DNA from: Lysinibacillus_B sp042920265
GTDB lineage: Bacteria; Bacillota; Bacilli; Bacillales_A; Planococcaceae
Direction of reading: 5' to 3'
DNA: 64,000 nt
NCBI RefSeq assembly: GCF_042920265.1
Contig: NZ_JBDQZI010000003.1
Span: 1-64,000, forward strand
Part shown: positions 1 to 8,344 of the stretch, one piece after another
Layout: every line of letters starts with the position of its first letter
Position numbering within the stretch: position 1 is the first letter of the stretch
Notes under the pieces: model-generated
What the model was told of the DNA's origin: nothing
Databases searched by the model: none
Seen by the model: only the letters and a program-made list of their open reading frames with translations
Program-made: the position numbers and the translations under genes

Positions 1-10
1 AAAAAAATTA

Positions 11-87
<77 letters not shown>

Positions 88-95
88 AAAAAGTA

Positions 96-172
96 CGGGA
101 AGTAGCTCAGCTTGGTAGAGCACTTGGTTTGGGACCAAGGGGTCGCAGGTTCGAATCCTGTCTTCCCGACCA
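96..172 (+). tRNA. tRNA-Pro (TGG)
   Basis: Acceptor cgggaag/cttcccg, anticodon TGG in a loop closed by cttgg/ccaag, encoded CCA. Eight bases separate it from tRNA-Arg, so it belongs to the same transcript. Confidence 0.97.
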
Positions 173-201
173 TCCTTAACCTGATATCAACTGATTATTT
201 T

Positions 202-277
202 GGGGCCTTAGCTCAGCTGGGAGAGCGCCTGCCTTGCACGCAGGAGGTCAGCGGTTCGATCCCGCTAGGCTCCACCA
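202..277 (+). tRNA. tRNA-Ala (TGC)
   Basis: Acceptor ggggcct/aggctcc (with a G-T pair), anticodon TGC, standard T arm, encoded CCA. Confidence 0.97.
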
Positions 278-296
278 AATTATTTATAAAGATCCT

Positions 297-370
297 GGCT
301 ACCTAGCTCAGCTGGCTAGAGCATTCGGTTCATACCCGAAAGGTCGTGGGTTCGACTCCCTCGGTAGCCA
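297..370 (+). tRNA. tRNA-Met (CAT), elongator
   Basis: Acceptor ggctacc/ggtagcc, anticodon CAT closed by ttcgg/ccgaa. Unlike the initiator at 621 it has a paired first acceptor base, so it is the elongator. CCA is not encoded (the next bases are tcc), and the T stem gtggg/ccctc has one T-T mismatch. CCA must be added after transcription. Confidence 0.93.
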
Positions 371-377
371 TCCTAAA

Positions 378-454
378 GGACCTTTAGCTCAGTTGGTTAG
401 AGCAGACGGCTCATAACCGTCCGGTCACAGGTTCGAGTCCTGTAAGGTCCACCA
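378..454 (+). tRNA. tRNA-Ile2 (CAT, lysidine type)
   Basis: The anticodon reads CAT, but the body (acceptor ggacctt/aaggtcc, anticodon stem gacgg/ccgtc) matches the Bacillus Ile2 tRNA whose wobble C is changed to lysidine by TilS so that it reads AUA. Its place between Met and Ser matches B. subtilis trnB. The identity rests on similarity, because Met and Ile2 share the written anticodon. Confidence 0.88.
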
Positions 455-469
455 TATGAATAGTAAAAC

Positions 470-562
470 GGAGGAATACCCAAGTCCGGCTGAAGGGATC
501 GGTCTTGAAAACCGACAGGCGGGTTAAACCGCGCGGGGGTTCGAATCCCTCTTCCTCCGCCA
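470..562 (+). tRNA. tRNA-Ser (TGA)
   Basis: Class II tRNA of 93 bases with a long variable arm, acceptor ggaggaa/ttcctcc, anticodon TGA, encoded CCA. Confidence 0.96.
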
Positions 563-620
563 TTTTGATTTCAAAAGAAAATGGTGAACTAGAATAAAAC
601 TTCAGCAAACATACTATTAT

Positions 621-697
<77 letters not shown>

Positions 698-700
698 AAA

Positions 701-776
701 GGTCCCGTGGTGTAGCGGTTAACATGCCTGCCTGTCACGCAGGAGATCGCCGGTTCGATCCCGGTCGGGACCGCCA
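701..776 (+). tRNA. tRNA-Asp (GTC)
   Basis: Acceptor ggtcccg/cgggacc, anticodon GTC, encoded CCA; three bases after tRNA-fMet. Confidence 0.97.
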
Positions 777-783
777 TTTATAT

Positions 784-859
784 GGGTCAGTAGCTCAGTT
801 GGTAGAGCATTAGATTGAAGCTCTAAGTGTCGGCGGTTCGATTCCGTCCTGACCCACCA
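784..859 (+). tRNA. tRNA-Phe (GAA)
   Basis: Acceptor gggtcag/ctgaccc, anticodon GAA closed by ttaga/tctaa, encoded CCA. In B. subtilis trnB a tRNA-His follows Phe; here Gly follows directly. Confidence 0.96.
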
Positions 860-867
860 TTGTTTAT

Positions 868-941
868 GCGGGTGTAGTTTAATGGTAAAACCTCAGCCTT
901 CCAAGCTGATGTCGTGGGTTCGATTCCCATCACCCGCTCCA
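868..941 (+). tRNA. tRNA-Gly (TCC)
   Basis: Acceptor gcgggtg/cacccgc, anticodon TCC, short D arm typical of tRNA-Gly, encoded CCA. Confidence 0.96.
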
Positions 942-959
942 CTAACTAAAAAGCCGAAG

Positions 960-1036
<77 letters not shown>

Positions 1037-1046
1037 TATATATTAT

Positions 1047-1121
1047 TCCGAAGTAGCTCAGTGGTAGAGCAACCGGCTGTTAACCGGTTGGTCGTAGGTT
1101 CGAGTCCTACCTTCGGAGCCA
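1047..1121 (+). tRNA. tRNA-Asn (GTT)
   Basis: Acceptor tccgaag/cttcgga, anticodon GTT closed by accgg/ccggt, encoded CCA. Confidence 0.97.
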
Positions 1122-1126
1122 TTTAT

Positions 1127-1217
1127 GGGGAAGTACTCAAGAGGCTGAAGAGGCGCCCCTGCTAAGGGTGTAGGTCGGGTAACCGGCGCGAGGGTTCAAA
1201 TCCCTCCTTCTCCGCCA
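1127..1217 (+). tRNA. tRNA-Ser (GCT)
   Basis: Class II tRNA with long variable arm, acceptor ggggaag/cttctcc with one G-T pair, anticodon GCT, encoded CCA. Confidence 0.95.
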
Positions 1218-1232
1218 TATCAATTTAAAATT

Positions 1233-1304
1233 GGCCCGTTGGTCAAGTGGTTAAGACACCGCCCTTTCACGGCGGTAACACGGGTTCGAATCCCGTACGG
1301 GTCA
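1233..1304 (+). tRNA. tRNA-Glu (TTC)
   Basis: Acceptor ggcccgt/acgggtc, anticodon TTC closed by ccgcc/ggcgg. CCA is not encoded (tca follows the discriminator). It is the last tRNA of the operon, as in B. subtilis trnB. Confidence 0.95.
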
Positions 1305-1310
1305 TCATAA

Positions 1311-1349
1311 AAGTCTGAGACGATATATCATCGTTTCAGGCTTTTTTTT
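1311..1349 (+). terminator. Terminator of the tRNA operon
   Basis: A stem of about 14 bp (1311-1324 with 1330-1343, two G-T pairs) is followed by a run of T. It closes the tRNA operon just after tRNA-Glu. Confidence 0.9.
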
Positions 1350-1397
1350 GTTTCCATAATAATTGCTGGGGTGTTAACCAATAGAGAAATATACTAC

Positions 1398-1428
1398 TTG
1401 ACCTTTACGTTACGTAAAGCCTTATATT
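1398..1428 (+). promoter_or_regulatory. MerR-type promoter/operator of the TipA-like gene
   Basis: TTGACC (1398-1403) and TATATT (1423-1428) are 19 bp apart, longer than the usual 17. The spacer carries the dyad ctttacg-tta-cgtaaag (1403-1419). This is the layout MerR-family activators act on, and it sits just upstream of a MerR-family gene, so autoregulation is likely. Confidence 0.8.
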
Positions 1429-1445
1429 AAAAGCAGAGGTGAGTT

Positions 1446-2204
1446 ATGTATATTCAGGAGCTGGCGAGGCTATCAGGAGTAAGCACAAGGACACTCCGTT
1501 ATTATGACCAGATCGGTTTGCTTATTCCAATGAAGAAGGAAGACACAGGTTATAGGGTTTATAATCAAGGGCATGTTGATCGCTTACAGCAAATATTATT
1601 TTATCGTGAATTGGATATGCCGCTTGCACAAATTAAAGCGGTTTTAGATGCGGAAGGTTTTGAGCAACTCGAAAGCTTACGCTATCATCAGCGAACACTG
1701 CAACAAAAACAGCGTCATATAACGGAATTACTGGAAACAGTGATAATGACAATTCAATCAATTGAGGAGGGAATAACAATGAGTAACGAGCAAAAGTTTG
1801 AGGTATTTAAACAACAGCTAATCGATGAAAACGAGGCAAAGTATGGAGCAGAAATTCGTGAAAAGTACGAGAACGAGTCGGTAAAGGCTTCTTATGGCAT
1901 GGTGAAGAACATGACAGAGGAACAATATGAAGCAGCTCAGCAGCTCGAAAAAATGCTTTTAGAGCGATTAAAAGAAGCTATGGAAGAGGGCGATGTGCAA
2001 TCAGATATTGCGGTGGAAGTGGCAGAGCTTCATAAGCGTTGGCTTAGCTTTTACTGGCCGAAATATACAAAAGAAGCCCATATTGGTTTGGCGCAAATGT
2101 ATATAGCCGATCAACGCTTTACAGATTATTATGATTCACGTGTTAATAAAGGCGCAACGCAATTTTTAGCAGATGCCATTGTCTATTATGGGCAACTAAA
2201 ATAA
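1446..2204 (+). CDS. MerR/TipA-family transcriptional activator (Mta-like)
   Basis: 252 residues. The N-terminus is a MerR winged helix-turn-helix: residues 1-70 with IQELARLSGVSTRTLRYYD, then the GY-R-Y wing. A helical linker of about residues 75-115 follows, and then a TipAS ligand-binding domain (about 120-252). The family, including B. subtilis Mta and Streptomyces TipA, binds drug-like molecules and activates promoters with 19-bp spacers, often for multidrug exporters and for itself. An AGAGGTG ribosome site lies before the ATG. No exporter gene is next to it, so only self-regulation is visible here. An in-frame ATG inside the gene near 1780 could give a TipAS-only product, as TipA does; that is inference. 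Confidence 0.88.
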   Translation: MYIQELARLSGVSTRTLRYYDQIGLLIPMKKEDTGYRVYNQGHVDRLQQILFYRELDMPLAQIKAVLDAEGFEQLESLRYHQRTLQQKQRHITELLETVIMTIQSIEEGITMSNEQKFEVFKQQLIDENEAKYGAEIREKYENESVKASYGMVKNMTEEQYEAAQQLEKMLLERLKEAMEEGDVQSDIAVEVAELHKRWLSFYWPKYTKEAHIGLAQMYIADQRFTDYYDSRVNKGATQFLADAIVYYGQLK

Positions 2205-2252
2205 GGATATTCCGTATTATTTCTATTGAATACAGATGAAGAAACGAATAGA

Positions 2253-2287
2253 AAAGCGTCCCGATAACCTGTTTCGGGACGCTTTAA
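2253..2287. terminator. Bidirectional terminator between the TipA-like gene and menA
   Basis: A perfect 12-bp stem (2253-2264 with 2274-2285) lies between two convergent genes, with weak T/A runs on both sides. Confidence 0.75.
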
Positions 2288-2344
2288 TTAGCGTATCAGC
2301 ATATAGAAAATTTTTATTGGATAGGATACTTTTTTAGAAATACG

Positions 2345-3265
2345 TTAAAAAATAAAATAATTAATTAATAAACCGACAGCGAGTAAAAAGCCAAAGATTG
2401 TATTTGTTTGAGCAGTAAATTTCATTGCAGGCATGACTTCAAGCGGCTCTTTTTTATGCCGGAAAATATCAATAGCCTTTATCGGTTTTGGAATACTAAA
2501 CAATACAATCAGCGCCCAGTACGTAATATCTTCAATAATAACTAAACCTAAAATCCATAGGTACGATACGATGAAAAATAGGGAAAGAATATAAATGGCA
2601 TTATGACGACCAACTAAAATCGCCATCGTTTTGCGACCGCCTTCTGTATCACCAACAATGTCGCGAATGTTGTTTGAGAGCATGATGGCGCCGACTAAAA
2701 TCATACTAGGCACCGATAATAAAATTGCTTCAAGTGTTACTGTATTGGTCTGAATAAAGAAAGCAATTAATACAATCCCCATGCCCATGACTACACCGGA
2801 TACAAGTTCCCCGAATGGCGAATAGGCAATTGGATAAGGTCCACCTGTATATAAGTAACCAATTAACATACATACTAAGCCAACAGCTGCTAACCACCAG
2901 GAGCTCATGGCACAAATATAAATCCCTAGAAGTACAGCAATTCCATAAAAGCTGAGCGCAATGGCCATAATGGTACTCGGTGCGACACCATGGCGAACAA
3001 TTGTGCCACCAATGCCAACGGAGTTTTCATTATCCAGTCCTAATTTATAGTCATAATATTCGTTAAACATATTTGTTGCTGCTTGAATGAGCATACTGGC
3101 TATAAGCATAGCAAAAAATAATGGGAAGTGAATGGGTTCTCCCTCAACCGTTAATGCAATGGTTGTCCCTAAAAAAACAGGTACGAATGAAGCTGTTAAT
3201 GTATGTGGACGTGTTAAATGCCACCATACTTTAAAGCCCCTATCCGCTTCAATGACTTTGGTCAT
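2345..3265 (-). CDS. menA: 1,4-dihydroxy-2-naphthoate polyprenyltransferase MenA
   Basis: 306 residues of a UbiA-family integral membrane prenyltransferase, which joins a polyprenyl chain to 1,4-dihydroxy-2-naphthoate to give demethylmenaquinone. The first Asp motif is N68EYYDYKLGLD78; the second is around N198-N-I-R-D202-x3-D206. About eight or nine hydrophobic segments are spread over the chain. The ATG at 3265 has GGAGAG upstream. It diverges from menF across a 193-bp gap, so its control may be linked to the early pathway genes. Downstream it shares a hairpin with the convergent regulator gene. Confidence 0.94.
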   Translation of the reverse strand: MTKVIEADRGFKVWWHLTRPHTLTASFVPVFLGTTIALTVEGEPIHFPLFFAMLIASMLIQAATNMFNEYYDYKLGLDNENSVGIGGTIVRHGVAPSTIMAIALSFYGIAVLLGIYICAMSSWWLAAVGLVCMLIGYLYTGGPYPIAYSPFGELVSGVVMGMGIVLIAFFIQTNTVTLEAILLSVPSMILVGAIMLSNNIRDIVGDTEGGRKTMAILVGRHNAIYILSLFFIVSYLWILGLVIIEDITYWALIVLFSIPKPIKAIDIFRHKKEPLEVMPAMKFTAQTNTIFGFLLAVGLLINYFIF

Positions 3266-3458
3266 ATATTATTTCTCTCCTTCAACTAAACTATACTGTT
3301 CTATTTTATACGAACAATAAGAAAAAAGGTAGAGTCGTGCCTTTCTCATACAGATTTAAGCGAAAAAGTGATATGATAGTATAGAAATTTTGTAAAATGT
3401 ACGATAGCAATCAAAGCTTATTTCTTGAGTTTAAATTGCAAAGACGGAGGTAATTTTC

Positions 3459-4838
3459 ATGCATCATAAGTGGTACAATGCCACTGAAGTAGAAGTGGGC
3501 TCTTTGAACTCAAAGCACCATTTTTATATGGAAACAATGGAGGTAAGCCGATTATCTGCTCTGGCCTTTTTTGCTGCTGGTGAGAAATACAAGGGCAAAC
3601 GATATTTTTGGCAAAATCGGGAGAAAACTTTTACCTTAGTAGGATTAGGACACGCTTATACAATTGAAAACAATGCAGGACAAGTGCGTTTTGATAAAGT
3701 AGAGCAAGAATGGAAACAATTAACGAAGAACATTGTGAAGGAAGAGGATTTACAACCGATTTTATTTGGTGGATTTACATTTGATCCACAAAATGAGATA
3801 GGAGGGGAATGGTCAACATTTCCACAAAGCTTTTTTGCAGTAGCAACGTTTCAGTTAATTATTCGAGATGATAAAGCATATGTGAGTATTCATTATATTA
3901 CGGACGAAGAGAATAGTTCACAAGCCTTTGAACAATTACGTAAAGAGCGCGATCACTTAATTCACGCTGCGCAAGTGAAAGAATTAAAAACATACGTTAA
4001 GCCTATGATGACAAGCTATCAGGAGCCTTATAAAGAGGAATACTTGCACTCCATTGAGCAAGTGACGGCACATATTAAAGCGGAAGAGGCACAAAAAGTA
4101 GTAATTGCTCGTTCATTAGCATTGCAATTTGAAGAGGAAGTTGCGTCCTCTCAAATTTTATCGCATGTGATTCATGAACAGCCTGAAAGCTATTTATTTG
4201 GCTTAGAGCACGAGGAGATGTTGTTCTTTGGTGCATCACCTGAACGTTTAGTCAAGGTAGAGGAAGGACGAGCATTCTCATCATGTATTGCTGGTTCCAT
4301 CCGTCGTGGTCATACAGTAGAGGAAGATGAGACATTAGGCTGGTCACTGTTAAATGATGTGAAAAATCGTGGGGAGCATCATTATGTAGTAGAAATGATT
4401 ACCGAAACATTTGAGCAAAACTGTACGAATGTAAAAGTACCAAAACAACCAAAACTACTTAAAATTCGTGATATTCAACATTTATATACACCTGTGGAAG
4501 GGATATTAAATGAAGAGGCAACCATCCTGCAGCTTGTGAAGAATTTACACCCTACACCAGCCCTTGGCGGCGTACCGCGTAAAGAGGCAATGGATATAAT
4601 TCGACGCTATGAGCCGATGAACCGAGGGCTATATGCAGCACCGATTGGCTGGGTAGATGCCGATGGAAATGGAGAATTTGCTGTCGCTATTCGTTCAGCT
4701 GCATTACTTGGGAATCGTGCCTTTTTATATGCAGGAGGCGGCATCGTCGAAGATTCTACACCAGCATCAGAATATGAGGAGACGTTAGTTAAATTCCGTC
4801 CGATGTTACGTGCTTTAGGAGGAAAGTTAAGTGAGTGA
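3459..4838 (+). CDS. menF: Isochorismate synthase MenF
   Basis: 459 residues of the chorismate-binding family, converting chorismate to isochorismate as the first committed step of menaquinone synthesis. Family signs in the C-terminal half are KVVIARS, FGASPERLV, CIAGSIRRG, HLYTPVEG, HPTPALGG and YAAPIGWVDADGNGEF. The ATG has ACGGAGGT upstream. It overlaps menD by 8 bases. EntC/DhbC is a close paralogue in siderophore synthesis, but the direct fusion to menD settles the role. Confidence 0.95.
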   Translation: MHHKWYNATEVEVGSLNSKHHFYMETMEVSRLSALAFFAAGEKYKGKRYFWQNREKTFTLVGLGHAYTIENNAGQVRFDKVEQEWKQLTKNIVKEEDLQPILFGGFTFDPQNEIGGEWSTFPQSFFAVATFQLIIRDDKAYVSIHYITDEENSSQAFEQLRKERDHLIHAAQVKELKTYVKPMMTSYQEPYKEEYLHSIEQVTAHIKAEEAQKVVIARSLALQFEEEVASSQILSHVIHEQPESYLFGLEHEEMLFFGASPERLVKVEEGRAFSSCIAGSIRRGHTVEEDETLGWSLLNDVKNRGEHHYVVEMITETFEQNCTNVKVPKQPKLLKIRDIQHLYTPVEGILNEEATILQLVKNLHPTPALGGVPRKEAMDIIRRYEPMNRGLYAAPIGWVDADGNGEFAVAIRSAALLGNRAFLYAGGGIVEDSTPASEYEETLVKFRPMLRALGGKLSE

Positions 4839-6549
4839 ACGTGAAATACTATCAAACTATGTATATACAATCGTTGCTAGCTTAGTACAAAACGGTGTAG
4901 AGCAAGTGGTGATTAGTCCGGGTTCTCGTTCGACACCTCTTGCCTATGCATTTGCACATACGAAAGAAATTGAGGTGTTTCGTCAGGTAGATGAGCGTGC
5001 GGCTGCCTTTTTTGCATTAGGTCTTGCAAAAAGGGCAGGAAAACCCGTTGTATTGTTATGTACATCAGGGACAGCGGCTGCTAACTATTTCCCTGCGATT
5101 GTGGAGGCAAAGTATGCGCGTGTTCCTCTAATTGTCATTACAGCGGACCGACCACACGAACTACGTGAAGTAGGGGCTCCACAAGCTATTAATCAAATTC
5201 ACTTATATGGTGAGCAAGTAAAGTGGTTTGCTGAATTTCCGATTCCAGATGATGCAAAGCCAACATTACCATTTATTGAACGCCATACAGCACGGGCTGT
5301 TGCCATTGCCATGAGTGCACCATTTGGACCTGTTCATCTGAATATCCCGTTCCGTGAACCGTTACTTGTGGATTTTTGCGATTTGCCAACGCTTCGTTAC
5401 CAAGGGAATATACTTAATCCTTACTCTTTAAGTGATGAGGCAAAAAGCGTGTTAGAAAAAAGGATTACTCAATCCCAAAAAGGTGTATTCATTGTCGGTG
5501 AGTTGCCATTAAATACAGATGTCCATCATTTATGGGAGTTGATTCGACGCGCAAAATGGCCTGTGATGGTTGAGAGTCTTTCCAATATGCGCGGCAATGT
5601 CCCAGAAGACTGTAAACCATATGTGATTTCAACATATGATGCGATTTTGAAAAATGCAACATTCAAAAAAGCAGCATGTCCGGATACAGTGATTCGTTTT
5701 GGCGCACAACCGGTATCAAAGTTTTTATCGATGTTTATTACGGAGTCCATGCCAGCACACTATATTGTTGTGGATGAAGATCCGATGTTCCGTGATTCTA
5801 CAAGTACCGCTACGGCCTTTATTCATGCCAAAATTGATCATGCATTCGGCAATTTAACAATTGAAAGTCGTATGGAAGCGTCATACTTAGCATTATGGCA
5901 GCAGGCACAGGCAATAGCGATGAAGCATATTGAACATTACATTGAGCGAGAGCAGGATGAAGGAGCACTTGTTGGCAAGATGCTACAATGCCTGCCAGAA
6001 GCGAGTGATGTATTTGCTTCGAGTAGTATGCCGATTCGTGATATTGATACGTTCTATACACCTTCAGAAAAAGATATTCACATTATTGCAAACCGTGGAG
6101 CAAATGGGATTGACGGTGTCGTTTCAACGGTATTTGGCTATAGTGCGGGGAATAGTCGCCACACTTATCTACTCATTGGTGATTTAGCATTTTTACATGA
6201 TAGTAATGCATTTTTAGCAACGCGTTATCAAAATTGTGAGCTAACAATCATTGTTATGAATAATGATGGTGGCGGTATATTCTCTTATTTACCACAATCC
6301 AGCGTGGAGCATCATTACGAAGATTTATTTGGTACACCGACGGGTTTAACGTTTGAACAGATTGCAGTGATGTATGATCTGCATTATACGAAAGTGACAG
6401 AACCAGCCGCATTTGTTGAAGCGATTTATGTACCGAATGAAAAGCCAGTTCGTTTAATTGAAGTATTTACAAATCGTGCTGAAAATGTTGTCACACATCG
6501 CAAGCTATGGCAAGCGATTAATGAGGAGTTCGATGCATGGCTACCGTAA
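4831..6549 (+). CDS. menD: 2-succinyl-5-enolpyruvyl-6-hydroxy-3-cyclohexene-1-carboxylate synthase MenD
   Basis: 572 residues. This thiamine-diphosphate enzyme adds a succinyl unit from 2-oxoglutarate to isochorismate. Visible are the N-terminal VISPGSRSTPLAYA stretch, the VDERAAAFFALG segment with the cofactor-activating Glu, and the C-terminal metal/ThDP motif GDLAFLHDSNA...NNDGGGIFS. It starts with GTG; AGGAGGA at about 4817 lies inside the end of menF, and the genes overlap by 8 bases. It overlaps menH by 13 bases, so menF-D-H are translationally coupled. Confidence 0.95.
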   Translation: MSEREILSNYVYTIVASLVQNGVEQVVISPGSRSTPLAYAFAHTKEIEVFRQVDERAAAFFALGLAKRAGKPVVLLCTSGTAAANYFPAIVEAKYARVPLIVITADRPHELREVGAPQAINQIHLYGEQVKWFAEFPIPDDAKPTLPFIERHTARAVAIAMSAPFGPVHLNIPFREPLLVDFCDLPTLRYQGNILNPYSLSDEAKSVLEKRITQSQKGVFIVGELPLNTDVHHLWELIRRAKWPVMVESLSNMRGNVPEDCKPYVISTYDAILKNATFKKAACPDTVIRFGAQPVSKFLSMFITESMPAHYIVVDEDPMFRDSTSTATAFIHAKIDHAFGNLTIESRMEASYLALWQQAQAIAMKHIEHYIEREQDEGALVGKMLQCLPEASDVFASSSMPIRDIDTFYTPSEKDIHIIANRGANGIDGVVSTVFGYSAGNSRHTYLLIGDLAFLHDSNAFLATRYQNCELTIIVMNNDGGGIFSYLPQSSVEHHYEDLFGTPTGLTFEQIAVMYDLHYTKVTEPAAFVEAIYVPNEKPVRLIEVFTNRAENVVTHRKLWQAINEEFDAWLP

Positions 6550-7352
6550 CTGCATTAGGAATAGATGTGCATGTAGAAACGTGGCATGATGAACAAGTAG
6601 AGACAATCGTTATGTTGCATGGGTTTACTGGTTCAACGAACACGTGGGCGCAAGTGGCGCAAAAATTGCCTCAATATCGAATCGTCGCTATTGATTGTAT
6701 GGGACATGGAAAAACAGAGAGTCCAAATGATTTTATGTTATATACAATGGAGCAACAATTAGCTGTTCTTGAAGAAGTTTTTTGTCGATTGTTTATACAA
6801 AATTTTACACTTATTGGTTATTCAATGGGGGGACGTATTGCACTTAGCTACGCCATTCAATATCCTGAGCGGGTACGCCAACTTATATTAGAAAGTGCTT
6901 CTCCGGGTCTGCGAACAGAGGAAGAACGAAAAGCACGTAAAGAAGCAGATGACAAATTAGCACAAAAGATTGAAGCAGCTGGCGTTGTCAATTTCGTTCG
7001 TGAGTGGGAGAATATTCAACTATTCGCTTCTCAAAAAAAATTGCCATTAAGTGTTCAGCAGGCAATACGGACAGAGAGGCTAAATCAAAGCGCTCAAGGA
7101 TTAGCCAACAGTTTGCGTGGTATCGGAACCGGTATGATGCCGTCAGTATGGGATAGATTGCATAGGTTGTTGATGCCAGTAACACTCATTACAGGAGAAT
7201 TAGATGAAAAATTTGTAAGTATTGCCTGGGAAATGGCACAGGTCATCCCGAAAGTACGTCATTTAACAGTAAATAATGCGGGGCACGCAATTCATGTGGA
7301 AAATCCCACAGAGTTTGCTACAATAGTAAAGGACACAATTTCATTAAAATAA
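6537..7352 (+). CDS. menH: SHCHC synthase MenH (alpha/beta hydrolase)
   Basis: 271 residues of alpha/beta-hydrolase fold. The triad is visible: Ser96 in GYSMGG, Asp223 in GELDEKF and His250 in NAGHAIHVE, plus the oxyanion segment MLHGFTGS. MenH removes pyruvate from the MenD product to give 2-succinyl-6-hydroxy-2,4-cyclohexadiene-1-carboxylate. The start lies inside menD (13-base overlap) with GAGGAG just upstream. Generic hydrolases look similar; position in the men operon decides the call. Confidence 0.92.
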   Translation: MATVTALGIDVHVETWHDEQVETIVMLHGFTGSTNTWAQVAQKLPQYRIVAIDCMGHGKTESPNDFMLYTMEQQLAVLEEVFCRLFIQNFTLIGYSMGGRIALSYAIQYPERVRQLILESASPGLRTEEERKARKEADDKLAQKIEAAGVVNFVREWENIQLFASQKKLPLSVQQAIRTERLNQSAQGLANSLRGIGTGMMPSVWDRLHRLLMPVTLITGELDEKFVSIAWEMAQVIPKVRHLTVNNAGHAIHVENPTEFATIVKDTISLK

Positions 7353-7368
7353 GTAGGGGGACTATACC

Positions 7369-8190
7369 ATGACAACACGTCAATGGACTTCATTACATAC
7401 TTACGAAGATATTAAGTATGAGTTCTACAACGGAATCGCAAAAATTACGATTAACCGTCCAGAAGTGCGTAACGCTTTCCGTCCAAAAACAGTAACGGAA
7501 ATGATTGACGCATTTTCACGTGCACGTGACGATAAAAACGTCGGTGTCATTATTTTAACAGGTGAAGGTGAGCATGCATTCTGCTCAGGCGGCGACCAAA
7601 AAGTACGCGGTCATGGCGGTTATGTAGGAGACGATGAGATTCCACGCTTAAATGTATTAGATTTACAACGTTTAATTCGTGTGATTCCTAAACCAGTAGT
7701 TGCCATGGTTGCAGGTTATGCAATCGGTGGCGGTCACGTATTACACGTAGTATGTGACTTAACAATTGCAGCTGACAATGCTCGCTTTGGACAAACTGGA
7801 CCAAAAGTAGGGTCATTTGATGCTGGTTATGGCTCAGGCTATTTAGCACGTATTATTGGTCATAAAAAAGCGCGTGAAATTTGGTACTTATGCCGTCAAT
7901 ATGATGCACAACAAGCGCTTGAAATGGGCTTAGTAAACACAGTAGTACCATATGATCGTTTAGAAGATGAAACGGTTATGTGGTGTGAAGAAATGCTAGA
8001 AATGTCTCCAACTGCGCTACGCTTCTTAAAAGCTGCGATGAACGCAGATACAGACGGCTTAGCGGGTCTTCAACAAATGGCTGGTGACGCAACACTTCTT
8101 TACTACACAACAGATGAAGCAAAAGAAGGCCGCGATGCATTTAAAGAGAAACGTAAGCCAGACTTCGGTCAATTCCCTCGTTTCCCATAA
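7369..8190 (+). CDS. menB: 1,4-dihydroxy-2-naphthoyl-CoA synthase MenB
   Basis: 273 residues of the crotonase fold, closing the second ring by converting o-succinylbenzoyl-CoA to 1,4-dihydroxy-2-naphthoyl-CoA. The oxyanion segment F71-CSGGDQKVRG, the AGYAIGGGHVLH loop and GQTGPKVGSFDAGYGSGYLAR are typical of MenB. AGGGGGA precedes the ATG. A strong terminator follows, so the menF-D-H-B transcript ends here. In B. subtilis menE follows directly; here it does not. Confidence 0.96.
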   Translation: MTTRQWTSLHTYEDIKYEFYNGIAKITINRPEVRNAFRPKTVTEMIDAFSRARDDKNVGVIILTGEGEHAFCSGGDQKVRGHGGYVGDDEIPRLNVLDLQRLIRVIPKPVVAMVAGYAIGGGHVLHVVCDLTIAADNARFGQTGPKVGSFDAGYGSGYLARIIGHKKAREIWYLCRQYDAQQALEMGLVNTVVPYDRLEDETVMWCEEMLEMSPTALRFLKAAMNADTDGLAGLQQMAGDATLLYYTTDEAKEGRDAFKEKRKPDFGQFPRFP

Positions 8191-8200
8191 AAATAAACTC

Positions 8201-8241
8201 AAAAAACAACTTGTGCTATAGTAGTACAAGTTGTTTTTCTT
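8201..8241 (+). terminator. Terminator after menB
   Basis: Stem 8205-8214 with 8226-8235 (aacaacttgt/acaagttgtt), preceded by A and followed by T runs. Confidence 0.88.
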
Positions 8242-8344
8242 TATTTTGGTAAAAATTCTTGTTTCTTACTGCTACTATATAGTCTCATAATTATGATAAG
8301 ATATAATAATATAATAGAACAAAGATAGGAAATGTGAACTAAAG

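Noticed and set aside
411..608. Open frames over the tRNA cluster (for example 112-306 plus, 411-608 minus)
   Set aside because: They run through tRNA genes, whose structure explains the sequence; no ribosome sites.
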